Positions 8,296-18,003 of a DNA stretch of 64,000 nt are shown here, one piece after another (within the stretch, counting starts at the first letter, position 1; each line of letters opens with the position of its first letter). The notes beneath the pieces are model-generated. The model was not told where the DNA came from and did no database searches. It worked only from the letters and a program-made list of their open reading frames with translations. This DNA is from Bacteroidales bacterium (GTDB lineage: Bacteria; Bacteroidota; Bacteroidia; Bacteroidales; P3), in contig JAFUGA010000060.1 of the NCBI GenBank assembly GCA_017469625.1, positions 1 through 64,000 on the forward strand. Reading direction: 5' to 3'. The position numbers and the translations under genes were made by a program.

Positions 8296-11200
8296 ATGAA
8301 AAAGATAGTAGGTTTAGATTTAGGTGTTGGCTCTATAGGTTGGGCTTTAGTAAATGAAGCAGAAAATGAAACGGAACAAAGTAGTATTATCCGTTTAGGA
8401 GTAAGAGTCAATCCTTTAACAGTAGATGAACAGAAAAATTTTGAAGAGGGTAAAAGTATAACAACTAATGCAGACCGTACATTGAAACGTACTGCACGTA
8501 GAAACTTACAACGCTACCGTGCAAGAAGAGATAATCTTATCAAGGTTTTAAAAGAAAACAATATTATCTCAGAAGATTTTGTTTTGTGTGAAATAGGAAG
8601 AAACACAACCTATCAAACATTGAAACTAAGAGCAAAAGCAGTAAATGAAAAACTGTCTTTGGAAGAGTTTGCTAAAGTTCTACTTTCCATAAATGCACAG
8701 AGAGGTTATAGAAGTAGTAGAAAGGTAAATGAAAGTGAAAAAGAAGACGGTCATATTATAGACTCTATGGACGTTGCTCTTATTTTACAAAAAAGAGGTT
8801 TGACACCAGGAGAGTATAGTTTGGAATTATTACAGGGAAACAGTAAGACCTTGCCAGAATTCTACCGTTCAGATTTGCAAAACGAGTTTGATAGAATTTG
8901 GAATTTTCAGTTGCAGTTTCATAATGATATTTTAACAGAAGAGTTTTATAATCAACTAAAAGGAAAAAGCAAGACAAATTCTACAAAATTGTTTTTGGCA
9001 AAATACCAACTATATGCTGCAGATATAAAAGGTAAAAAGCAAGAAATAAAACTAAAAGAACTACAATTAAGAAAAGATGCTTTAGAAAGGGAACTGCAAA
9101 AAGCAGAATTGGAAACAGTCCTTGCAGATGTGAATGGACAAATAAGTTCTTCTTCTGGTTATTTGGGAGCAATAAGCGATAGAAGTAAAGAATTATATTT
9201 CAACAATCAAACTGTAGGAGAATATCTTTACAATATCATAAAAGAAAACCCCAATAATAGTCTAAAGAATATGGTATTTTATCGCAAAGATTACACAGAA
9301 GAATTTGATAAAGTGTGGAACAATCAAGCGAAATATCATAGTGAATTAAATGATGAGTTAAAGAAAACTATAAAAGACAATATTATTTTCTATCAACGAA
9401 AGTTGAAAAGTCAAAAAGGGTTGTTGGATTATTGTATATTTGAAAGTAAAGAGGTGGAAGTAATAGTTGATGGTAAAAAGAAAGTTAAACGCAATGGTTT
9501 AAAAGTTTGTCAAAAATCCTCTTTGTATTTTCAAGACTTTAAGATATGGCAAATACTTAATAATATAAAAGTATATGATACAGGAGGAAAAAGCCGAGAT
9601 TTAGATATAGAAGAAAAGGATTTGCTATTCCAAGAATTGACTTATAAAAATAAGTTGAAACAGTCTGAAGTCCTAAAACTGTTGTTTAAGAAAACAAAAA
9701 CCTTATCTTTGAATTATGAAGAGATAGAGGGAAATACTACTCTTGCTTCTTTAGTAGAGGCTGCTCCATCTATAAAAGATGATGAACAATATAAGTTTGA
9801 CAGTAGCATAGATGGAGAACAACAGTTCATAGTGAAACTTTGGCATCTGCTTTATTCGTATGAAGGAGATAATTCTAAGACAGGAAACGAGAAACTTATA
9901 CTTCGCTTGGAGAATGAATACGGTTTTTCAAACGAAGAAGCGAAACGTTTGGCTAATGTAGGATTTCAAGACGATTATTCAAATCTTTCTACCAAGGCAA
10001 TAAAGAAAATTCTTCCTTATTTGAAAGATGGTTACAAGTATAGTGATGCTTGTACTATGGCAGGTTATAAACATTCAGAACAATCTATGACAAGAGAGGA
10101 GATAGACAATAAAGTGCTGAAAGATAAGTTGAATTTATTACCAAAGAACTCTCTAAGAAATCCTGTTGTTGAGAAAATTCTAAATCAAATGGTGAATGTG
10201 GTTAATGAAATCATAGAAACGTACGGCAAACCAGATGAAATAAGAATAGAATTGGCAAGAGAACTAAAGAAAAGTGCAAAAGATAGAGAACTTTTGACAA
10301 AGGCTATAAATGATAATTCGAAACTCAATGAACAATATGTAAAAGAAATAAAAGCAAAATATGGATTTATACATGTAAGTCGCAACGATGTTATTCGATA
10401 TAAACTATACAAGGAACTAAAATACAATGGCTATAAAACACTTTATTCTAATACATATATACCAGAAGAAGAAGTTTTCAGCAAACGTTACGATATAGAA
10501 CACATTATTCCTCAGTCAAAATTATTTGATGATTCTTTTGCCAATAAAACTTTAGAAGTAAGGGATGTAAACATAGAAAAAGGCAATCAAACTGCATACG
10601 ATTTTGTTGCAAATAAATATGGTGAAGAGGGACTAAAAAGATATATAAATACTATAGATGATTTGCTAAACAAAAAAGCAATAAGTAGTAGTAAAGCCAA
10701 AAAATTAAAATCTAAACTCTCAGATATTCCAACTGATTTTATAAACCGCGATTTGAAAGACTCACAATATATTGCCAAAAAAGCAAGACAGATGCTTTTA
10801 AGTATAGTAAAGGTTGTTAATACTACAACAGGTAGTGTTACAGATAGATTGCGAGAAGATTGGCAGATAATAGATATAATGAAAGAACTGAATTGGGATA
10901 AGTATGATAAACAAGGCTTAACCAAGATAACAGAAAACAAAGACGGTGAAAAGATATACGAAATTGAAGGCTGGACAAAACGTAACGACCATAGACATCA
11001 TGCTATGGATGCTTTAACTATTGCTTTTACAAAACCATCTTATATACAATATTTAAACAATTTACATGCGAAAAGCGATAAAAACTCTTCTTTTTATGGT
11101 ATAGAACAAAAAGAACTTCACAGAAATGAACAACATAAACTTATTTTCAATCCTCCTATTCCTATAAAAGAATTCAGAAGTGAAGCAAAAAAGCATTTGG

Positions 11201-12330
11201 AAAATATTTTGGTATCTATAAAGGCAAAAAACAAGGTTGTAACTCAAAATATAAACAAGACGAAACGAAAAGGTGGAACAAATAGAACTATACAACTAAC
11301 TCCAAGAGGACAACTGCATAAAGAAACTATTTATGGAGAAAGAAAAAGATATGTAACCAAAGACGAAAGGGTAGGAGGTACCCTTACAAGAGAAAAGATA
11401 ATGAGAGTAGCTCGCAAAGTGTATAGAGAGGTTCTTTTAAAACGTTTGGAAGAATATCATAACGACCCCAAGAAAGCATTTACCGGTAAAAATTCTTTAG
11501 ACAAAAATCCTGTCTATTACGACCTTGCACTTGGCAAAAAAGTACCTGAGATAGTGAAAACAGTAACCTTTGAAACTATTTATACTATTAGAAAAGAAAT
11601 AGACAAAGACCTTAATGTAGAAAAAGTTATTGATAAAAAGGTAAAAAAGATTCTTGAAGATAGACTGAAGGAATATAATGGCAGTACCTCAGAAGCATTC
11701 TCCAATTTAGATGAAAATCCTATTTGGCTCAACAAAGAAAAAGGTATTTCTATAAAACGTGTTACTATTTCGGGTATAAACAACGCCGTTGCTTTGCATA
11801 GCAAGAAAGATAACAAAGGAAATCTTATTTATGATAAAGATGGAAATACTCTTCCTACAGATTTTGTAAGCACAGGTAATAATCATCATGTGGCAATATA
11901 TGTAGATGAAAATGGAGATTTGCAAGAAAGCGTAGTCTCTTTTTATGAAGCAACTGCAAGAGCAATAAACAACCTATCTATAATAGATAAGAATTATAAT
12001 GCCGATAAAGGTTGGAAATTCCTTTTCACAATGAAACAAAACGAATACTTTTTATTGCCTGATAATAAAGGATTCAGTCCAAAGAATTTGACAGAAGAAT
12101 TTATTATGGACGAAAAGAATTATTCTTTTTTATCTCCTCATCTTTTTAGAGTACAGAAATTATCAACAAAAGATTATATGTTTAGACACCATTTAGAAAC
12201 TACAGTAGAATATAATAAAAATTTAAGAGGTATTGCATGGGAAAACATTAGAAGTGCTAATGGAGTTCGTGAGTTAGTGAAAGTTCGGGTAAATCATATA
12301 GGAAAAATCGTTGAGGTAGGAGAATATTAA
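8296..12330 (+). CDS. cas9: Cas9, type II-C CRISPR nuclease
   Basis: 1344 residues, in the size range of Bacteroidota II-C Cas9. RuvC-I is IVGLDLGVGSIGWALV with catalytic Asp8. The Arg-rich bridge helix RTARRNLQRYRARR lies near residues 60-75. RuvC-II is EIRIELAREL with Glu652, and HNH is YDIEHIIPQSKLF with His736. RuvC-III is DHRHHAMDALT with His902 and Asp905, followed by the PAM-interacting C-terminal region. All catalytic residues are present, so it should be an active RNA-guided DNA endonuclease. It leads cas9-cas1-cas2 with no csn2 or cas4, as in subtype II-C. The start ATG at 8296 places the GLD motif at the standard distance. A weak -7 box (TAATTTTG, 8264-8271) lies upstream, divergent from the tracrRNA promoter. 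Confidence 0.97.
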   Translation: MKKIVGLDLGVGSIGWALVNEAENETEQSSIIRLGVRVNPLTVDEQKNFEEGKSITTNADRTLKRTARRNLQRYRARRDNLIKVLKENNIISEDFVLCEIGRNTTYQTLKLRAKAVNEKLSLEEFAKVLLSINAQRGYRSSRKVNESEKEDGHIIDSMDVALILQKRGLTPGEYSLELLQGNSKTLPEFYRSDLQNEFDRIWNFQLQFHNDILTEEFYNQLKGKSKTNSTKLFLAKYQLYAADIKGKKQEIKLKELQLRKDALERELQKAELETVLADVNGQISSSSGYLGAISDRSKELYFNNQTVGEYLYNIIKENPNNSLKNMVFYRKDYTEEFDKVWNNQAKYHSELNDELKKTIKDNIIFYQRKLKSQKGLLDYCIFESKEVEVIVDGKKKVKRNGLKVCQKSSLYFQDFKIWQILNNIKVYDTGGKSRDLDIEEKDLLFQELTYKNKLKQSEVLKLLFKKTKTLSLNYEEIEGNTTLASLVEAAPSIKDDEQYKFDSSIDGEQQFIVKLWHLLYSYEGDNSKTGNEKLILRLENEYGFSNEEAKRLANVGFQDDYSNLSTKAIKKILPYLKDGYKYSDACTMAGYKHSEQSMTREEIDNKVLKDKLNLLPKNSLRNPVVEKILNQMVNVVNEIIETYGKPDEIRIELARELKKSAKDRELLTKAINDNSKLNEQYVKEIKAKYGFIHVSRNDVIRYKLYKELKYNGYKTLYSNTYIPEEEVFSKRYDIEHIIPQSKLFDDSFANKTLEVRDVNIEKGNQTAYDFVANKYGEEGLKRYINTIDDLLNKKAISSSKAKKLKSKLSDIPTDFINRDLKDSQYIAKKARQMLLSIVKVVNTTTGSVTDRLREDWQIIDIMKELNWDKYDKQGLTKITENKDGEKIYEIEGWTKRNDHRHHAMDALTIAFTKPSYIQYLNNLHAKSDKNSSFYGIEQKELHRNEQHKLIFNPPIPIKEFRSEAKKHLENILVSIKAKNKVVTQNINKTKRKGGTNRTIQLTPRGQLHKETIYGERKRYVTKDERVGGTLTREKIMRVARKVYREVLLKRLEEYHNDPKKAFTGKNSLDKNPVYYDLALGKKVPEIVKTVTFETIYTIRKEIDKDLNVEKVIDKKVKKILEDRLKEYNGSTSEAFSNLDENPIWLNKEKGISIKRVTISGINNAVALHSKKDNKGNLIYDKDGNTLPTDFVSTGNNHHVAIYVDENGDLQESVVSFYEATARAINNLSIIDKNYNADKGWKFLFTMKQNEYFLLPDNKGFSPKNLTEEFIMDEKNYSFLSPHLFRVQKLSTKDYMFRHHLETTVEYNKNLRGIAWENIRSANGVRELVKVRVNHIGKIVEVGEY

Positions 12331-12352
12331 CAAAAAATGTAACGTTACGAGA

Positions 12353-12407
12353 TTATTATCGTATAATAGATTGAGATTTTTTTATTAACCAATAAATTTA
12401 TTATACG

Positions 12408-12414
<7 letters not shown>
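12353..12414 (+). promoter_or_regulatory. Long inverted repeat enclosing the cas1 start codon
   Basis: TTATTATCGTATAATA (12353-12368) can pair with TATTATACGATGATAA (12399-12414) over 16 positions with one G-U, closing a 30-nt loop. The second arm contains the cas1 ATG at 12408-12410. It could sequester cas1 initiation in the mRNA or be a protein-binding palindrome. It has no T-tract, so it is not a typical terminator. Confidence 0.6.
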
Positions 12415-13633
<1,219 letters not shown>

Positions 13634-13681
13634 ATTCCATTCTTATATTTTTTTAATAATATTTGAACTTTCTTAAATTTA

Positions 13682-13889
13682 CTCTTACAAAACTTTATTC
13701 TAATTTTCAATCTCTTTGTTTTAATTTCGTAGAACTTCGTTTTAGAATTCAATCTCTTTGTTTTAATTTTGTAGAACTTTGTTTTAGAATTCTATCTCTT
13801 TGTTTTAGTTTTATAGAACTTTGTTTTAGAAATCTATCTCTTTGTTTTAATTTCATGAAACTTTGTTTTAAAAAGCTAAAACAAAGTTT
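13682..13889. repeat. Array B of the 21-bp repeat (9 reverse units, then one forward arm)
   Basis: Nine 21-bp units (13682-13870) read in the opposite sense to array A, each ending in CTTTGTTTTA, CTTTATTCTA or CTTCGTTTTA. They alternate the AATCTCTTTG and TAGAACTTTG types, giving a visible 42-bp higher period. At 13858-13889, AAACTTTGTTTTA faces TAAAACAAAGTTT across AAAAGC, making a hairpin that could help end the cas transcript. No indels break the register. Confidence 0.88.
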
Positions 13890-13930
13890 TATATCAAAAT
13901 TCCATTTTTTTCGTAAAAAGAACTACTGCT

Positions 13931-14046
13931 TTTAGTGTTCTAAAATACCTATATCCATTGGAAATGTTAATTTTTATTACCTCTTTCTTTGTTCTACAAA
14001 GAAAATATACTTATTTTTATCTTTAAAATTTAAGAATAGTGTTCTA
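13931..14046 (-). repeat. Copy 1 of the ~116-bp companion element
   Basis: Read on the minus strand, it begins TAGAACACTA and ends TTTAGAACACTAAA, with an internal hairpin TTTCTTTGT/ACAAAGAAAG. Aligned by eye, it shares both ends and the centre with 35793-35908, which has the same 116-bp length, and with 63427-63544. Confidence 0.7.
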
Positions 14047-14558
14047 TATTACCGACTATATTTTACATAGTTCGTTTTTCTACTAAAACAAAATTCTACC
14101 TAATTTTACTATATCAATGCTTTAATTTCTCAAAACTTTGTTTCATATACCCCAACCATCGTTTTGTTTATATAAAATCTTGTTTGTTCAATATGGAACG
14201 ATGCTTTGGAATATAAGAATTAACAGTAGATAGGATTTTACAAAAATATACTTTCTTTTGTGCAAGATTTTTAGTTTAAAAACTTGAAAATATTTTTTAC
14301 TAATTTACAAAAAGTTTATAAAATTCTTTTTTCATTTTCTTTTTACTTGGAATTACAGAAATATAAGACAATATTTGCGAAATATATTACACTTATTTTT
14401 TTGTAAGAACCAATGATATTTACCCCGAAAAATAGAAAATTTTTAAAAATACACGTTTTCTATCTTCAAAATTTCATTCAATGATTTTAGAATTTTTCTC
14501 CATAAAACCATACTATAGTACTAAATTTATCAAATTGAAAATCTTATTGTAACTATTT
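14047..14558. other. Gene-free AT-rich stretch before the CRISPR array
   Basis: About 510 bp with no convincing open frame on either strand. It contains scattered decayed fragments of the 21-bp unit (AAACTTTGTTTC near 14143 and CGTTTTGTTTAT near 14161). Nothing else was recognised. Confidence 0.6.
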
Positions 14559-14606
14559 GAAAACAAAATCTTTGCACGGTGGTATGTTGTGTTTTACCGT
14601 GCAAAG
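14559..14606 (-). terminator. Terminator at the downstream end of the CRISPR array
   Basis: On the minus strand, CTTTGCACGGT in the last repeat (14596-14606) pairs over 11 bp with ACCGTGCAAAG outside the array (14570-14580), followed by ATTTTGTTTTC. It is placed to stop transcription leaving the array leftward, and so supports minus-strand reading of the array. Confidence 0.8.
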
Positions 14607-15322
14607 ATACAAAATTGAAAGCAATTCACAACATAATTTCTTATTTCAACCTTATCAGGTTGGTTGTGTTTTACCGTGCAAAGATACAAAATTGAAAGCA
14701 ATTCACAACAGTTAACGCATTACAAAAATACTTAGAAAGGTTGTGTTTTACCGTGCAAAGATACAAAATTGAAAGCAATTCACAACATGACCGAAGGAGA
14801 TTTAAATACCGATTATGTTGTGTTTTACCGTGCAAAGATACAAAATTGAAAGCAATTCACAACATGATTGGGATAGCAATATAGAGTTAGATGTTGTGTT
14901 TTACCGTGCAAAGATACAAAATTGAAAGCAATTCACAACGCCTTTGGAAATATGTATCTCTTACTTTCTGTTGTGTTTTACCGTGCAAAGATACAAAATT
15001 GAAAGCAATTCACAACAAACTTTTCAATATCAAGCATTCAGACTTGTTGTGTTTTACCGTGCAAAGATACAAAATTGAAAGCAATTCACAACCTTCCGTA
15101 AGTCCATTTGTATCTGATATTGTTGTGTTTTACCGTGCAAAGATACAAAATTGAAAGCAATTCACAACGTACTTCTCATAAATCTCGTATGTTTATTTGT
15201 TGTGTTTTACCGTGCAAAGATACAAAATTGAAAGCAATTCACAACATTTCGTTCGTTGTTTCCTTTTGGAAATAGGTTGTGTTTTACCGTGCAAAGATAC
15301 AAAATTGAAAGCAATTCACAAC
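14586..15322 (-). CRISPR. Type II-C CRISPR array, 10 repeats of 47 bp, 9 spacers of 29-30 bp
   Basis: Repeats begin at 14586, 14663, 14740, 14817, 14893, 14970, 15046, 15122, 15199 and 15276, all identical to the eye. The transcribed strand is the minus strand, where the repeat begins GTTGTGAATTGC and ends GTAAAACACAAC; this matches the tracrRNA anti-repeat. Each repeat contains TTG-N19-TATCTTTG, a complete Bacteroidota promoter pointing into the next spacer. The leader should lie at the high-coordinate end (15323-15471), which shows no obvious promoter. Spacer targets could not be identified by reading. Confidence 0.97.
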
Positions 15323-15471
15323 GGACTATTGAAAATGACGATAGCCATATATTTGTATCTTGCTTAATTCTGTGTTATATCATCGTTCAAAATTCCTAAA
15401 AGTGAAATCTTATGAATATTTAGAATTTGCGGTTCTGTATATGTGCAGATATTCTGAGAAGAATATACAAA

Positions 15472-15891
15472 CTATCTTTTCAGTTTTTCCATAAGTAATT
15501 CTATTGTTTCAAGCAGACGGTTGGTTTCATATACTTTCTTGTCGGCTTTTATTGCCATATCTATGGCTTGTAGGGCAATCTCTTTTGTTTTTGCCAACTC
15601 TTCTTTTATCTCTTTATTTTCGTCTAATAATATTCTTACTTTATCATCGTTAGTTATCGGTTGGTCATATAGATGTTGAAGTTTTGCCAACGTCTTTTTG
15701 GTAACATTTTTTGTCTTGTTGTAATAGTGAGATAGATTGTTTGGGTGTATTCCCGCTGCTACAGCAATAGTACTTCTACTACAAGAATGTATCTTCATTA
15801 GTTCATTAGTCATACTGACTAATTTTTCATAATTTTCTTCGTATTCTTGCTCTTTTACAAGATTTTTTTCTATCTTCGCATTAGTGTTCAT
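15472..15891 (-). CDS. Small HTH protein with C-terminal coiled coil
   Basis: 139 residues. An XRE-like helix-turn-helix (CSRSTIAVAAGIHPNNLSHYYN) occupies about residues 36-60, and a charged coiled coil follows from about 85 to the end (NKEIKEELAKTKEIALQA...LLETIELLMEKLKR). This layout is common among small phage- or plasmid-type regulators of Bacteroidota. The target is unknown. It is the first gene beyond the leader end of the CRISPR array and points toward it. The neighbour at 15970 has a similar HTH plus coiled-coil plan. Confidence 0.7.
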   Translation of the reverse strand: MNTNAKIEKNLVKEQEYEENYEKLVSMTNELMKIHSCSRSTIAVAAGIHPNNLSHYYNKTKNVTKKTLAKLQHLYDQPITNDDKVRILLDENKEIKEELAKTKEIALQAIDMAIKADKKVYETNRLLETIELLMEKLKR

Positions 15892-15969
15892 ATTATATAT
15901 TTTTATTTTTATCTGTTTTTGTTTATTTTTGTTTAATACTTTTTTACAAATTTACAAATATTTTTGTTA

Positions 15970-16359
15970 CTACTCTTCTTTTTTCAAAAGCAAATCCAAT
16001 AATTTTTTATTTTGCTCCTTAAGGTACTGCACCTCCTCTTGTAACACTCTTATAATATCGTTGTTAGAAACGTTCAAATTATTTTTGTTGCTCAAATAGT
16101 TGTACATCTGAACGTTACCCTCACCGTTATTTTGTTTTGTTGCTTCTTTTTTCAACATATCGCCCTCGCCTGTTAGAAGCCACGTAATATTCAAATTTGG
16201 ATATTTTTTTTCTAAAAGGGCTATTTTTCCGCCATCTATTTTATTCATTTTTCCAACAAAACCATTATAAAATCCGTTTTCAATTTCAAATTTTCTTTCT
16301 GAAACTCCCAAAAATGCTATAAATTGACGCATTCTTTCTCTGATATTATTTTGTATCAT
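15970..16359 (-). CDS. Phage CI-like repressor, HTH plus coiled coil
   Basis: About 129 residues from ATG 16359. The open frame extends upstream to 16404, but MIQNNIRERMRQFIAFLGVS is the usual opening of this family. The HTH region is followed by FYNGFVGKMNKIDGG and the characteristic YPNLNITWLLTGEGDML, found in Bacteroidota prophage and ICE repressors, and then a C-terminal coiled coil (DIIRVLQEEVQYLKEQNKKLLDLLL). It lacks the S24/LexA-type self-cleavage domain. No integrase or structural phage gene is present, so it is either a remnant or a domesticated regulator. Confidence 0.75.
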   Translation of the reverse strand: MIQNNIRERMRQFIAFLGVSERKFEIENGFYNGFVGKMNKIDGGKIALLEKKYPNLNITWLLTGEGDMLKKEATKQNNGEGNVQMYNYLSNKNNLNVSNNDIIRVLQEEVQYLKEQNKKLLDLLLKKEE

Positions 16360-16421
16360 TTTTTTTGCAATATTTTTTACTGATAACAAATACTTTATCA
16401 ACACAATAAATGACGAAATAT

Positions 16422-16865
16422 TTAATTGTCCCCCTTTTCTTTCTCTTTTGGAAAATATACAATTCCGTTAAGTTCTTTTTTTCTTAAATAGTCGCCTGCC
16501 TGTCTTAGCACTGTAGTCATCTTCAAGGCGTCTGCCTCATCATACCAGACAACATCGCTTACAAGATTTTCTGCCATAAGGTTGAGTTTTGCAGAAAATC
16601 GGGGATATTTATTTTTTCTTATATGTATCTGTGTATCGTTAGCGTCCATATAAGTCTCAAAAGCCGTTACTTTACCCTCTTTTATATACTCTTTCGTTAT
16701 TTTGAAATTCATCCAATCTATTTTGTTTACGTCATCAAAACAAAATTCTTCAAACTCTTTATTATTTACAAGTTCTTTTAATGCTTCTAATATTGTATCA
16801 GCACATACACGAGAGACAGTCATATCTCCTGCCATGTTTTTCGCTACTATTTTATAACTGTTCAT
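16422..16865 (-). CDS. Hypothetical protein, 147 aa
   Basis: The start is ATG 16865 (MNSYKIVAKNMAGDMTVSRV). The apparent TTG start 30 bp upstream lies inside the promoter -7 box and is rejected. The protein is soluble and mixed alpha/beta, rich in charged residues, with an acidic and aromatic middle (EEFCFDDVNKIDWMNF) and a lysine-rich C-terminus (PKEKEKGDN). There is no signal peptide and no domain that I recognise. It precedes the CI-like gene on the same strand by about 60 bp and probably shares its promoter, so the pair may be one regulatory unit. Confidence 0.6.
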   Translation of the reverse strand: MNSYKIVAKNMAGDMTVSRVCADTILEALKELVNNKEFEEFCFDDVNKIDWMNFKITKEYIKEGKVTAFETYMDANDTQIHIRKNKYPRFSAKLNLMAENLVSDVVWYDEADALKMTTVLRQAGDYLRKKELNGIVYFPKEKEKGDN

Positions 16866-16892
16866 TTTATTATTTTTTATATATTTACAGTG

Positions 16893-16900
16893 CAAAGATA
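16893..16900 (-). promoter_or_regulatory. Promoter -7 box of the 16422-16865 gene
   Basis: TATCTTTG on the minus strand. Its surroundings AATTTTGTATCTTTGCAC are identical over 18 bases to the matching part of the CRISPR repeat. The ATG follows 28 bp downstream. Confidence 0.75.
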
Positions 16901-17154
16901 CAAAATTAAAAATAATTTATTATACAACTATATTATATATCTATTCTTTTATAATTATTGTTTATAGAAAATGTTTTTCTAAACAATATATAAATATGTT
17001 GTGAAGTGTATTGTATTTGATATGTTTTTATTGAAAGTATTTTGAAAACTTATCTATTGATGATAAAGAAATTTTTAATAAAAAATGTGTTATTATACAA
17101 AAATAATGTAATTTTGCAAAGTTGTTCAAAGATAGTTCTATAAAAAGTATGTTT

Positions 17155-17226
17155 GCCTGTGTAGTTCAATGGATAGAACGGAGGTTTCCTAAACCTTAAA
17201 TCAGGGTTCGATTCCCTGCGCGGGTA
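17155..17226 (+). tRNA. tRNA-Arg (anticodon CCT)
   Basis: A 72-nt cloverleaf. The acceptor arm is GCCTGTG/CGCGGGT with G-T wobbles, the D-arm is GTTC/GAAC, the anticodon loop TTCCTAA gives CCT, and the T-arm is AGGGTTCGATTCCCT. CCA is not encoded. A rho-independent hairpin follows directly. Confidence 0.95.
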
Positions 17227-17235
17227 CAAAGAAGA

Positions 17236-17278
17236 AAAAGACTTTTATTTCACTGCAAATAAAAGTCTTTTCTTTTTG
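17236..17278 (+). terminator. Terminator of tRNA-Arg
   Basis: AAAAGACTTTTATTT (17236-17250) pairs with AAATAAAAGTCTTTT (17257-17271), followed by CTTTTTG. Confidence 0.85.
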
Positions 17279-17339
17279 TTGTATTTGTATTACAGAAAGT
17301 TGTCTTTAAGGGATATACCTATAAAACTTAATAAATTTC

Positions 17340-17663
17340 TTACAAATATTTAATCCAAGCAAAGCATTTGCGAGATTGTATATAATTAAAGTTGTTTTGG
17401 TTTTCGTATGCCTCTTTCTCAAAAGATACATTTCTATAGGCCTTGTCCCAATTTCTGAAAACAAGAAGTTTAATAAAAAATTCTGCAAAATAAAATACGT
17501 AAAAGAAAACGAAAAACAACTCTTTAATTTGTTTAGAATGAATTTGTTCGTGGTATAATAAAGTTTTGGATAAACACTTTTCATCTTTTGTGAAAACAAA
17601 GGTAAAAAGGTTTATGGCAGAATATCCTTTTGGTGGCAATATTTTATTGTTTATTATTTTCAA
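17340..17663 (-). CDS. Small membrane-associated HExxH-like protein
   Basis: 107 residues. HEQIHSKQIKE (about residues 38-48) resembles the zinc-binding helix of M56/M48-type peptidases. A hydrophobic segment follows (LFFVFFYVFYFAEFFIKLLVF, about 49-69), then RNVSFEKEAYENQNN with a conserved-looking acidic pair, and IKYL at the C-terminus. This matches a short Bacteroidota family with HE.IH..Q, one membrane segment and F.EAY.N. Protease activity is unproven. It is encoded alone, divergent from mrp, with 21-bp array C in between. Confidence 0.65.
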   Translation of the reverse strand: MKIINNKILPPKGYSAINLFTFVFTKDEKCLSKTLLYHEQIHSKQIKELFFVFFYVFYFAEFFIKLLVFRNWDKAYRNVSFEKEAYENQNNFNYIQSRKCFAWIKYL

Positions 17664-17770
17664 GGTTTTGTTCTGTGTTTTGATTTACAAAATTAAACAA
17701 AAAACATCTAAACATCATCTTTGTTAATAGAAAATATGTAAAAATAAAACTTGATTACGTTTTTATAACT

Positions 17771-17890
17771 CTTTGTTTTAAAATCTAAAACAAAGAAAGA
17801 GAAAAATAAAACAAAGTTCTACGATAGCGAAACAAAGTTTTAATTTTTTAAAACAAAGAGATAGAATTCTAAAACGAAGTTTCATTTTTT
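17771..17890. repeat. Array C of the 21-bp repeat (one reverse arm, 5 forward units)
   Basis: The reverse arm CTTTGTTTTA (17771-17780) faces TAAAACAAAG (17786-17795) across AAATC. Five in-register 21-bp units then run from 17786 to 17890. This array lies between divergent genes, upstream of the mrp promoter, so arrays are not limited to 3' ends. Confidence 0.88.
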
Positions 17891-17902
17891 TTGTATATAA
17901 AT

Positions 17903-17933
17903 TTTGCACATTGATATTTAATTGTTATTTTTG
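17903..17933 (+). promoter_or_regulatory. mrp promoter
   Basis: TTTG (17903-17906), a 19-bp spacer and TATTTTTG (17926-17933) match the Bacteroidota -33/-7 consensus. The leader to the ATG at 18004 is about 64 nt. Confidence 0.75.
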
Positions 17934-18003
17934 CAAACCATTTGAGTATAGGTATTTATCTATAACTTAAAGAATATTAACAAAATAAAAGGAAATTTAT
18001 ATA

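Noticed and set aside
14891-15154. Open frame across the CRISPR array
   Set aside because: It consists only of repeats and spacers.
15323-15471. TTTGTATCTTGC on the plus strand near 15351, resembling a promoter box
   Set aside because: The box lacks one T of TAnnTTTG and has no downstream gene on that strand; probably chance in the leader region.
17155-17226. tRNA-Arg as an integration site for a mobile element beside phage-like regulators
   Set aside because: No direct repeat of the tRNA 3' end and no integrase were found in the window.
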